From Aequorivita soesokkakensis (GTDB lineage Bacteria > Bacteroidota > Bacteroidia > Flavobacteriales > Flavobacteriaceae), in NCBI RefSeq assembly GCF_001641085.1, contig NZ_LXIE01000008.1:26400-90399 (forward strand): a stretch of 64,000 nucleotides of DNA, written 5' to 3'. A program made the position numbers and the translations under genes. Position 1 is the stretch's first letter. Every line of letters begins with the position of its first letter. Shown here one piece after another: positions 1-7,839 of this stretch. The notes beneath the pieces were generated by a model that saw only the letters and a list, made by a program, of their open reading frames with translations, made no database searches and was not told where the DNA came from.

Positions 1-415
1 TTCCGCAAAGAAGATAGGCAACATATTTTCGGTTCCAATCGCCGAAATCTTTTGCTATAAAGTAAATGGAGCCGATTATCATTCCGAAAAAGGCACTCCA
101 AACGTAGAGTTCATAATGTACAATCAGATAATCCAGCAATTTTGAAATGCTAAAATAACTGATTACCATTCCCAAAATCAACAAACTGAGGAATTGACCA
201 TTGGTATAACGGTACAAACTTTTATAGCGTCTGCCAATGAGTAGTTTAAAAGCTTTCCTATTTATTTTTTGAAGTGAATAAATAAACTCTTCATAAAATC
301 CTGCAACAAAAGCCACAACTCCGCCTGAAACTCCGGGAACCTTATTGGCTGCGCCCATTCCAAGACCTTTCAGAACGAGCCAAAGTTTATCGGAAAAGGA
401 GCGGTTTTCGTACAC
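1..415 (-). CDS. DUF368 family membrane protein, C-terminally cut by the window edge
   Basis: An open frame runs from a GTG at 415 to the window edge. The N-terminus carries the DUF368 signature GAANKVPGVSGGV at about residues 20-32, followed by two hydrophobic segments. It is a paralogue of the gene just upstream (453-1430), which has GAADVVPGVSGG at the same place. Members of DUF368 (PopT in Vibrio) are reported to recycle undecaprenyl phosphate across the inner membrane, so a lipid-carrier role is inferred from family. The start is a choice: the frame has no ATG between the upstream in-frame stop (437-439) and the signature, and GTG is the best codon available. The 3' end is outside the window. 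Confidence 0.75.
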   Translation of the reverse strand, partial: MYENRSFSDKLWLVLKGLGMGAANKVPGVSGGVVAFVAGFYEEFIYSLQKINRKAFKLLIGRRYKSLYRYTNGQFLSLLILGMVISYFSISKLLDYLIVHYELYVWSAFFGMIIGSIYFIAKDFGDWNRKYVAYLLCG

Positions 416-452
416 TGTTAATTCAGGATTTAAAATTCAAGATTATTCGCTT

Positions 453-1430
453 TTATGTGTTTGGGGTTTTCTTCTTCACTGCAATCATTTCCAACAAGAA
501 AATTGTTAAAAAACCAATGATGGCAAATATTATGGCATATAAAATTTGTGGATTTCCATCGTAATTTTGTGGAAGAATACTTCTTTCAATAAACGGGATT
601 TGTTCCCCAGCGTGGTTCATTCTATACTGCAAAACCTCTTTCCATGGCCATATTTTGTTGAGGGCACCAATCATAAAACCCGTAAGTACAGCAAGTGTTA
701 AATTTTTATGATGCTTAAACATCCAGTTCAAGACTCGCGAAAACATTTTTAAACCTAAAACTGCACCGATTCCAAAAATTAAAAGCTTGCCTAGTGCGCT
801 TAAAAACAACGAGCTGTTTAAAGTGGTAATTCCTTCACCCAATTGGGTTACAATGCCAATAACAGCAGTGTAAGCACCCAAAAGTAAAAGAATGAATGCA
901 CCTGAAATTCCCGGAAGTATCATCGCGATTATAGCGATAAAACCAGCTAGAAAAAGAAACCAAGTACTTTCCGGAGACCCGATGGGGTCTGCAATTGTGA
1001 TTAAGTAAGAAAGCAGGGAAGCGATAATTAATGCGACAATTACACCCAACCTCCAATTAGTTATTTGTTTGCCAACATACACAATACTGGCGATTACCAA
1101 CCCAAAGAAAAAGGACCAAACCATTATGGGATAGACTTCCAAAAGCCAGGTTATAAGTTTTGCAAGCGAGATGATACTTATAAAAACCCCTGAAAAAAGC
1201 GCCAGTAAAAAAGAAAGATTATAATGTTTCCAAGCTTTTGAAAAACCTTCCTTCTTCCAGATTTTGAAGAAGCCTAGATCAATGTTGTGAATGGTTTCAA
1301 TAAGCTCTTCGTAAATTCCAGAGATGAAGGCAATTGTTCCGCCTGAAACTCCGGGCACAACATCCGCAGCACCCATTGCAAGTCCTTTTGCGGTTACTAT
1401 TAAATATTGGAGAAAATTTCTTTGAGGCAT
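453..1430 (-). CDS. DUF368 domain-containing membrane protein
   Basis: 325 residues with about eight hydrophobic helices. The family's repeated signature is present twice in inverted-repeat style: GAADVVPGVSGG near residue 21 and MILPGISGAF near residue 167. Family knowledge: DUF368 proteins (PopT) are undecaprenyl-phosphate translocases that return the C55-P carrier for cell-wall and O-antigen synthesis. The specific substrate here is inferred. The gene is followed after 37 bp by a second DUF368 gene on the same strand, so the two are probably co-transcribed. The ATG start gives a short charged N-terminus before the first signature, typical for the family. Confidence 0.85.
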   Translation of the reverse strand: MPQRNFLQYLIVTAKGLAMGAADVVPGVSGGTIAFISGIYEELIETIHNIDLGFFKIWKKEGFSKAWKHYNLSFLLALFSGVFISIISLAKLITWLLEVYPIMVWSFFFGLVIASIVYVGKQITNWRLGVIVALIIASLLSYLITIADPIGSPESTWFLFLAGFIAIIAMILPGISGAFILLLLGAYTAVIGIVTQLGEGITTLNSSLFLSALGKLLIFGIGAVLGLKMFSRVLNWMFKHHKNLTLAVLTGFMIGALNKIWPWKEVLQYRMNHAGEQIPFIERSILPQNYDGNPQILYAIIFAIIGFLTIFLLEMIAVKKKTPNT

Positions 1431-1465
1431 AGATTTAATTTGCTAAAACCCCAAAAATACAGAAA

Positions 1466-2872
1466 TTAAAGCGAAGGATTTTTGTGCTGCCCTATTATTT
1501 CCTTTACGTTTTTCATTTCAAAAACTAAAGGGAAGAGTTCCTCGATTATCATAACATATTCTGGCTCAGATTTTAAGGCATTTTTTAAATGGAAAGCCCC
1601 TTTGTCAGTTTCACTCAAAGTATAATATAGTCCAGATAGACGATACTCAACTTCAGCGTTTTCTGGGTAAAATTCCAATGCTTGGTTAAAATTGTTTACG
1701 GCAGCTTCATATTCGCCTAAATTGATAAGAATATCACCCCGTGTTAGCCAAGATTCCATTTCATAATTGCCCAATTCCAAGGCTTTTCTGTAGCCAACTT
1801 CAGCTTCCTCAAAAAGATTTAACCGGTTGTTTATTTTCGCATATCGTTTCCAATAAAGCACGTTTTCGCTGTCAATATTTATTGCTTTTTCTATATAATA
1901 AAGCGCTTTTTGAAATTGTTTGCTTTTATAATAAAAATCGGTAATAGCTATCCAGCCTTTGTCCAGCAGGGAATCTTCTTCTACACATTTTGTAAAAAAT
2001 TGTATAGCCATTTCAGCATTTCCAAGTTTTTCATAACATTTTCCGATGCGCAACAATGCATAGGAAGTTGGATCGTCCAAGCCTAAAGTGATGGAGTAGC
2101 TTTCAATAGCTTCTTCATATTTTTTCATTTTTTCCAGCACCTTTCCTTTTTCAAGGTATGCGCCAATAAAACTATCATCACTAATTATTGCGAAATCAAA
2201 TGCCGCAAGGGCTTTTTTGTAATCTTTAAGCTCGTAATATTGCTTGCCCACTTGATGCCAAGCTACTTCGCAATAAGGATTTTTGTTTAGAAAATCATTC
2301 AAATAATCTATTGCCGCTTCATATTCGTCAAGATATTCGAAGCAGTAAATAATGTTGTAAAGCGCGGAATAATCCTCTTCATCTTCTTCCAAACACTTCA
2401 TAAAATAGTATTTGGCATTTTCGTAATCTTCTATAAAAAGATACTCCATTCCCAATAATGACAGTACGTCTGCTTCATCATCGGTTATTTCCAGAGCTTG
2501 CTCCAAAAGCGTGATGGCTTCTTTGTGTTTATCGCGACGCGAAAAAATGTTTGCTTTTTGAATGTAGATTTCCTCGTTGCTCTGTTCCAATTGGTAGAGT
2601 TCGTCCAAGAGTTCATCGGCGATGTCCAATTGGTTTTCAAAAATGTACATTTCTATTTGGAAAAGCTTCAAATTTGTGGAAGACGGATGTTGCTCAAGAC
2701 CTAACTTTGTAGCCTTTTTGGCCAGTGCAATTTTTCCGTTTTCAAGATAGTGGTGAACTATCTCTTCAAATTCCTCTGAGTCGAAAAAAAGAACGCTGTT
2801 GGTTTTCAGCATAGATTCGAATCTTTCCAGCGAGAAGTTGTTATGCTCGTTTGAACTTAATTGCATACGCAC
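1466..2872 (-). CDS. Tetratricopeptide repeat (TPR) protein
   Basis: 468 residues made almost wholly of degenerate 34-residue TPR units from about residue 50 to 440. Recurrent A/G-x-x-x-Y/F-x-x-A patterns are visible, for example in YENAKYYFMKCLEEDEED, YKKALAAFDFAIISDD and YEAAVNNFNQALEFYPEN. There is no signal peptide, membrane helix or catalytic domain, so it is a cytoplasmic helical scaffold for protein-protein contacts. The partner cannot be told from sequence. Two start codons are close together (Met1 and Met3). It lies 36 bp upstream of the DUF368 gene on the same strand. Confidence 0.85.
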   Translation of the reverse strand: MRMQLSSNEHNNFSLERFESMLKTNSVLFFDSEEFEEIVHHYLENGKIALAKKATKLGLEQHPSSTNLKLFQIEMYIFENQLDIADELLDELYQLEQSNEEIYIQKANIFSRRDKHKEAITLLEQALEITDDEADVLSLLGMEYLFIEDYENAKYYFMKCLEEDEEDYSALYNIIYCFEYLDEYEAAIDYLNDFLNKNPYCEVAWHQVGKQYYELKDYKKALAAFDFAIISDDSFIGAYLEKGKVLEKMKKYEEAIESYSITLGLDDPTSYALLRIGKCYEKLGNAEMAIQFFTKCVEEDSLLDKGWIAITDFYYKSKQFQKALYYIEKAINIDSENVLYWKRYAKINNRLNLFEEAEVGYRKALELGNYEMESWLTRGDILINLGEYEAAVNNFNQALEFYPENAEVEYRLSGLYYTLSETDKGAFHLKNALKSEPEYVMIIEELFPLVFEMKNVKEIIGQHKNPSL

Positions 2873-3012
2873 GGTTTAACGGTTTCTTCTATTTTAAAGA
2901 TAATAATGTATAAATAAGTTCAATAGTTATGCCGTCTTTGTTGTTAACGGACTTATCAACAGAAAGGTAGCGCTTAAATTCCTATTAATAAAGGGGTTGC
3001 GCGAAATTGACC

Positions 3013-4191
3013 TCATTTGACTCTATTTAACACGATTTGAAGCAATTTGCATCCTTCTGCAATTTCGTCATTGCTGATTGTTAGTGGTGGTGTAATGCGG
3101 AGTGCACGCCCTTCAAAAAGTAGCCAAAAAAGTATCAAGCCTTCCTCTTTGCAAGCGAGGATAACTTGAGAAGCGATTTCAGGAGTTTCCAGCATTGCTG
3201 CGAGCATCAAACCTCTTCCGCGTACTTCCTTTATTAACGGATGTTTTAAAAGATTTCTGAAAAGTTTTTCCTTTTCCAGCGTTTGCTGAATAATGTCAGT
3301 CTCCGTCAATTCCTGAAGTGTTGCCAAAGCGGCAGCCGCAATCACGGGATTTCCGCCAAAAGTGGTAATATGTCCAAGTTTTGGATTGTCCTGTAACAGG
3401 GCCATAACTTCGTGTGAAGCTGTAAAAGCACCAATCGGCAAACCGCCGCCCATTCCTTTTCCCATTACCAAAATATCTGGTACAATTCCGAAATGTTCAA
3501 AGGCGAAGAGTTTTCCGGTGCGTCCAAAACCGGGTTGTATTTCGTCCAAAATCAGAAGTGTTCCAGTTTCATCGCAGCGCTGGCGCACTTTTTTTAAATA
3601 ATCATTTTCCGGCTGGATAAAGCCAGCGCCTCCTTGAATAGTTTCCAAAATAATGGCCGCTGTTTCCGAAGTTATTTTTTGAAGATCTTGCTCATTATTG
3701 AAATCTACAGGGAAACAATCCGGTACCAAAGGTTTGAAAGCATTTTTACGCTCCTCAAAGCCCATCACGCTCATAGAGCCCATAGTATTGCCGTGATAAG
3801 CATTATTTGCATAAAGAATCTGCGTTCTTCCCGTTGCGCGACGAGCTAGTTTTAATGAACCTTCAATGGCTTCGGTACCACTGTTTACCAAATAAGTGGT
3901 GTTTAAATTTTTTGGAAGATTTTCTGAAAGCAACTTTGCCAATTCCACGGCAGGCTCCTGAATATATTCGCCATAAACCATTACGTGCAAATATTTATCA
4001 ACCTGATTTTTAATAGCTGAAACAACTCGCGGATGGCAATGGCCAAGCGTACAAGCCGAAACACCAGCTACAAAATCCAGATGCTTTTTGCCCGATGTGT
4101 CATAAATATAACTTCCTTCGGCGTGCGAAATTTCTAACGCCAAAGGGTGAGGGGTGGTTTGCGCTTGGTATTTGTAGAAATCGTTTTTCAT
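3013..4191 (-). CDS. Class III PLP-dependent aminotransferase (acetylornithine/ornithine type)
   Basis: 392 residues. Fold-type I class III features are clear: NSGTEAIEGSLKLARRATGR (phosphate site) near 103-122, LILDEIQPGFGRTG near 213-226, and the Schiff-base lysine K245 in VMGKGMGGG. The family transfers an amino group from ornithine, acetylornithine, GABA or similar omega-amines to 2-oxoglutarate. No arg genes lie nearby, so the substrate is open. It follows the OstA-like gene after about 70 bp that contain an inverted repeat, so co-transcription with that operon is uncertain. Confidence 0.85.
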   Translation of the reverse strand: MKNDFYKYQAQTTPHPLALEISHAEGSYIYDTSGKKHLDFVAGVSACTLGHCHPRVVSAIKNQVDKYLHVMVYGEYIQEPAVELAKLLSENLPKNLNTTYLVNSGTEAIEGSLKLARRATGRTQILYANNAYHGNTMGSMSVMGFEERKNAFKPLVPDCFPVDFNNEQDLQKITSETAAIILETIQGGAGFIQPENDYLKKVRQRCDETGTLLILDEIQPGFGRTGKLFAFEHFGIVPDILVMGKGMGGGLPIGAFTASHEVMALLQDNPKLGHITTFGGNPVIAAAALATLQELTETDIIQQTLEKEKLFRNLLKHPLIKEVRGRGLMLAAMLETPEIASQVILACKEEGLILFWLLFEGRALRITPPLTISNDEIAEGCKLLQIVLNRVK

Positions 4192-4209
4192 TTAGTTCGC
4201 TGTCAGGTT

Positions 4210-4249
4210 GAGCGCAGTCGAAACCTCAATGAAGTTCTCGACTGCGCTC
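4210..4249. repeat. Inverted repeat with 12-bp perfect arms (possible dispersed element)
   Basis: GAGCGCAGTCGA (4210-4221) and its exact complement TCGACTGCGCTC (4238-4249) flank a 16-nt spacer. Each arm is itself edged by a small palindrome (GGTT...AACC and GTTC...GAAC). It fills most of the gap between the OstA-like gene and the aminotransferase. I recall cores of this kind being scattered in flavobacterial genomes, but only one copy is present here. It could act as a partial terminator or RNA-stabilising hairpin, but there is no T-tract. Confidence 0.7.
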
Positions 4250-4261
4250 GAACGGACACTA

Positions 4262-6034
4262 TTAATTATTGTTTGGAAGGGAATCATTTTGTTTCTGCTG
4301 AATTGAATCCCGTTTCGCTTCGCTTTCCAAAGTTTCGGGTTGGGGGTCGTCGGGCCTATTTTGCAGATCTTTCGGACTTAATTTTGATTCTTCGGGCAGT
4401 TCAATTTCATCTTCGGGAATATCCTCAAAAAATTGTCCTTCGTCTTTTGGAAGTGGTATTCCGGTTATTTTTGGAAGCACGGGGGCGGGTTTCCCTTTAA
4501 ATAAATCTTCCACTGAATACAATCGTTCCTCGCCCCGCCATTGAAAACCGGGAAGAATCCTCGCGTTTTCCGGAAACATTGATGGCGGATAGAGTTTTCC
4601 TTCGGCCTTTTTAATAAAACGGATTCCTGTGATTTGCTGTTCTTCCAAATACATTTGGATGGAACTGGAGCGGGTATTATTTATACCAATTAATTCGTCA
4701 TTATCATTTCGAGGATAATAAATTACCTGTGCATTTTTATTGATGTTTACAGTGTCCAATTCATTGTTTGTGAAGAGTCCAATGAGCCGTTCGCCCTTTA
4801 CTTGGTTATATCCAAAACTATCTTTTTGCACCAAAAAAGCATTATTGAAAACTTTGAGGGTGTCAAGTTTATCGGTAATCGTGTCTGAAAGAATGTGGAT
4901 TGTATCACCGATCATTTGGTTTTCACCGCTCCAAAGCACGGGGTTTCGAAGTAATTTCGTAATTCCGCGTTTTTCATTCACATAAATGGAATCACATTTT
5001 CCACTGGTGGGATCGTCACCAACTTTTCCCGGTTTAAAAAGCCTCGCTTTGTAAAAACCTTTCATAATTCTATGTTCCGGCTTTCCAGTAATTTGCAGCG
5101 TATCTGCGTGAACATAAATGGAATCATTATCCCGAACGGTAATCGCAACAGCCCGTTTTGTAATAAATACCGAATCTTTTTCCCTAAAAACTTCGGCATA
5201 ATGGCCCCGAACTACACTTTTATTAATTGTGTCCAAAACCCTAATATTGTTGGTGGCGGAAGCAAAACTTTTGTTTCGGTCAAAATAAATACTATCGCCG
5301 TAAAGGGTTCTGTTTTCGTAATCTATTTTTGAGTTTTTCACAAAATAGCCCGTGTCGCCGCGAGTGTCATAATAACCCCGTTCGCAATAAACAGTGCTGG
5401 TTTCGCTTACAATTGTGGAAGGGCCGTAAAGATAGGCCGCCCCCGTTTCCGAATAAAAATCGAGTTGGTTGCTGTTTACAACATATTTTGGGTTAACGAT
5501 TTTTACATTTTGAAGAAACTGATATTTTTTCGTTTCCGCAAAATATCGCCCGGAACGGCTGGTCAAAACGCTCGCCGTGTCACGAACGGTTCCGCCAGTC
5601 CTGTAATAGGCTTGCTGTTTTATTCTGTCGAAATAAAGTGTATCCGTTGTAAGGGTTGTTTTTGGCTCGGTTAAAACCACATCGCCGCTGGCAAAGGCAA
5701 ACTGCGTGTTTCCGTTGTATTCGGCATATTTGCTGTCCATTGAAACAGTGTCGCCCTGCATAATCCTTACTTTTCCGTAGGCTTTTACAAAGTTGCTTTT
5801 CAAATAAACAAAAGCTTGATCGCACCACATTTCAATGCCTTCATGGACAATATAAACCTGTCCGGTTTCGTCTTTGGTATAAATGGCAGCGTCTGGGAAC
5901 TCGGGTCGCAATTCAAGATAACCCGATTGTATATCGACTTTTTGTTTTTCCTGTGCGGAAACATTTATTCCGAAGAAAAGAAAAACGCAAACAACTATGA
6001 AAGATGATATTTTCAAAAAAGATTTATTTATCAT
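4262..6034 (-). CDS. OstA-like protein (LptA/OstA domain, exported)
   Basis: 590 residues from the Met chosen here. A Met seven codons upstream (6055) is possible, but MINKSFLK gives a standard signal peptide ending at NVSAQ. The body is repetitive beta-strand, with OstA/LptA-type repeats such as AYGKVRIMQGDTVSMDSKYAEY and GDVVLTEPKTTLTTDTLYFD. The C-terminal 60 residues are acidic, proline-rich and low complexity. Family knowledge: OstA/LptA-type folds carry lipopolysaccharide across the periplasm. This long Bacteroidota version is probably an LPS-transport bridge or periplasmic factor. It follows purA after 29 bp in the relA-fur-purA run. Confidence 0.8.
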   Translation of the reverse strand: MINKSFLKISSFIVVCVFLFFGINVSAQEKQKVDIQSGYLELRPEFPDAAIYTKDETGQVYIVHEGIEMWCDQAFVYLKSNFVKAYGKVRIMQGDTVSMDSKYAEYNGNTQFAFASGDVVLTEPKTTLTTDTLYFDRIKQQAYYRTGGTVRDTASVLTSRSGRYFAETKKYQFLQNVKIVNPKYVVNSNQLDFYSETGAAYLYGPSTIVSETSTVYCERGYYDTRGDTGYFVKNSKIDYENRTLYGDSIYFDRNKSFASATNNIRVLDTINKSVVRGHYAEVFREKDSVFITKRAVAITVRDNDSIYVHADTLQITGKPEHRIMKGFYKARLFKPGKVGDDPTSGKCDSIYVNEKRGITKLLRNPVLWSGENQMIGDTIHILSDTITDKLDTLKVFNNAFLVQKDSFGYNQVKGERLIGLFTNNELDTVNINKNAQVIYYPRNDNDELIGINNTRSSSIQMYLEEQQITGIRFIKKAEGKLYPPSMFPENARILPGFQWRGEERLYSVEDLFKGKPAPVLPKITGIPLPKDEGQFFEDIPEDEIELPEESKLSPKDLQNRPDDPQPETLESEAKRDSIQQKQNDSLPNNN

Positions 6035-6063
6035 TAGCAACGAAAATATCAACAAAAAATTGA

Positions 6064-7335
6064 TTACCGATGAATAGTCTGCTTTCTGTCTGGCCCTACG
6101 GAAACGATTTTGATTGGCACTTCCAATTCTTTTTCAAGAAAATCGATATAGTCATTCAAAGCCTGTGGCAATTGGGAAGCTTCGCTCATTTTGGTTAAAT
6201 CTGCCTTCCAGCCTTTCATTTCTGTAAAGATTGGCGTTACGTTTTCGGCTTCAATATTATACGGTAAATGGTGAATTGTTTCGCCTTTGTAATTATATGC
6301 AGTACAAACCTTTAATTTTTCAAAACCACTTAAAACATCAGCCTTCATCATTATTAGTTGGGTAACTCCGTTCACTTGAACAGCATATTTTAATGCAACC
6401 AAATCCAACCAACCACAACGACGTGGGCGGCCTGTTACGGCTCCAAATTCGTTTCCAACTTTCGCCATTTTTTCACCGTCCTCGTCAAAAAGTTCAGTGG
6501 GGAAGGGGCCACTTCCAACACGGGTTGTATATGCTTTAAAAATTCCGAAGACATCTTTTACCTTGTTCGGCGGCACACCCAAACCTGTGCAAGCTCCCGC
6601 TGCAGTTGTGTTTGAGGATGTTACAAAAGGATAAGTCCCGAAATCAATATCTAACAATGAACCCTGTGCACCTTCAGCCAAAATAGTTTTTCCATCTTTC
6701 TGTGCTTGGTGCAAATATTCCTCGCTATCAATAAAAGTAAGGGTTTTCAATGCCTCAACAGCTGCAAAAAATTCTGCTTCTAAATCTGCCAAATCATATT
6801 GAACATCCACATTATAAAAAGCTATCATCGCCTCGTGTTTGTCAGCCAAAGCGCGGTATTTATCCTGCCAATTTTCCAACTCCAAATCGCCAATACGAAT
6901 TCCGTTTCTACCGGTTTTGTCCATATAAGTTGGACCAATTCCTTTTAAAGTAGAACCGATTTTTGCCTTTCCTTTTGAAGCTTCCGAAGCCGCGTCAAGC
7001 AAACGGTGCGTTGGCAAAATAACGTGTGCTTTTCTTGAAACGATTAGGTTTTTCTTAAAATCTATATTGAATTTTTCCAGCGCTTCCAATTCTTTCACAA
7101 AAACTACTGGGTCAATAACAACGCCGTTTCCGATAATGTTCACGGAATTTTTGTGAAAAATTCCAGAGGGAATTGTTCTTAAAACGTGTTTTATTCCGTC
7201 AAATTCCAAGGTGTGGCCTGCATTTGGACCGCCTTGAAAACGCGCGATTATGTCATAGTTCTTTGTGAGTACGTCAACAATTTTTCCTTTGCCTTCGTCG
7301 CCCCATTGTAATCCAAGTAGTAAGTCTACTGCCAT
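6064..7335 (-). CDS. purA: Adenylosuccinate synthase
   Basis: 423 residues, full family length. The GTP-binding loop GLQWGDEGKGKIVD starts near residue 8, followed by GPNAGHT, GTTLKGIGPTY-like SSTLKGIGPTYMDKTGR, and TSSNTTAAGACTGLGVPP. The C-terminal SVGPDRKQT loop is intact. It catalyses GTP-dependent joining of IMP and aspartate, the first committed step to AMP. It lies 6 bp downstream of the Fur-family gene, so it is almost certainly in the same transcript. The stringent-response enzyme encoded upstream makes products that bind PurA in other bacteria, a plausible functional link for this order. Confidence 0.97.
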   Translation of the reverse strand: MAVDLLLGLQWGDEGKGKIVDVLTKNYDIIARFQGGPNAGHTLEFDGIKHVLRTIPSGIFHKNSVNIIGNGVVIDPVVFVKELEALEKFNIDFKKNLIVSRKAHVILPTHRLLDAASEASKGKAKIGSTLKGIGPTYMDKTGRNGIRIGDLELENWQDKYRALADKHEAMIAFYNVDVQYDLADLEAEFFAAVEALKTLTFIDSEEYLHQAQKDGKTILAEGAQGSLLDIDFGTYPFVTSSNTTAAGACTGLGVPPNKVKDVFGIFKAYTTRVGSGPFPTELFDEDGEKMAKVGNEFGAVTGRPRRCGWLDLVALKYAVQVNGVTQLIMMKADVLSGFEKLKVCTAYNYKGETIHHLPYNIEAENVTPIFTEMKGWKADLTKMSEASQLPQALNDYIDFLEKELEVPIKIVSVGPDRKQTIHR

Positions 7336-7341
7336 AATATT

Positions 7342-7812
7342 TTAAGAATTGTCCGCCTTAACGTTTTTGGCGGATTTTTTATTTCCGTAGAAATAAAGTG
7401 AATGGTTGGTTATTTCAATATCGAAAACTTCTTCGATGGTTTTTTTGATGCTTTGTATTCGGGGGTCGCAAAACTCAATCACTTCTCCGTTGGAAAGGAT
7501 TACGTGATCGTGGTTGCGGTCAAAATATGATTTTTCGTAATGTGCTTGGTTTTGCCCAAACTGGTGTTTGCGCACCAAACCACATTCCAAAAGCAATTCA
7601 ATAGTGTTGTAAAGCGTGGCACGGCTAACGCGATAGTTTTTATTCTTCATATTTATATACAACGATTCAATATCGAAATGGTCGTCGTGATCATAAATTT
7701 CCTGAAGAATGGCATAGCGTTCCGGCGTTTTACGGTGTCCTTTTTCCTCAAGAAAACCCGTGAAAACGTTCTTTACAATTGCCTGATTGTTTATATCTGT
7801 TTTTGAACTCAT
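7342..7812 (-). CDS. Fur-family metal-responsive transcriptional regulator
   Basis: 156 residues from the ATG at 7812 ([10 protein letters not shown]). A further Met at 7836 is possible but sits only 3 bp after relA and adds an unusual tail. The winged helix is at about residues 15-85 ([28 protein letters not shown]). The dimerisation/metal region follows, with [20 protein letters not shown], where His and Asp residues match Fur/PerR metal sites. The CxxC zinc site of many Fur proteins is not obvious. The regulator may be iron-, zinc- or peroxide-responsive, and sequence does not decide. Confidence 0.88.
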   Translation of the reverse strand: MSSKTDINNQAIVKNVFTGFLEEKGHRKTPERYAILQEIYDHDDHFDIESLYINMKNKNYRVSRATLYNTIELLLECGLVRKHQFGQNQAHYEKSYFDRNHDHVILSNGEVIEFCDPRIQSIKKTIEEVFDIEITNHSLYFYGNKKSAKNVKADNS

Positions 7813-7839
7813 AATTAAGGTTGCAAAGTTACTCAAATT

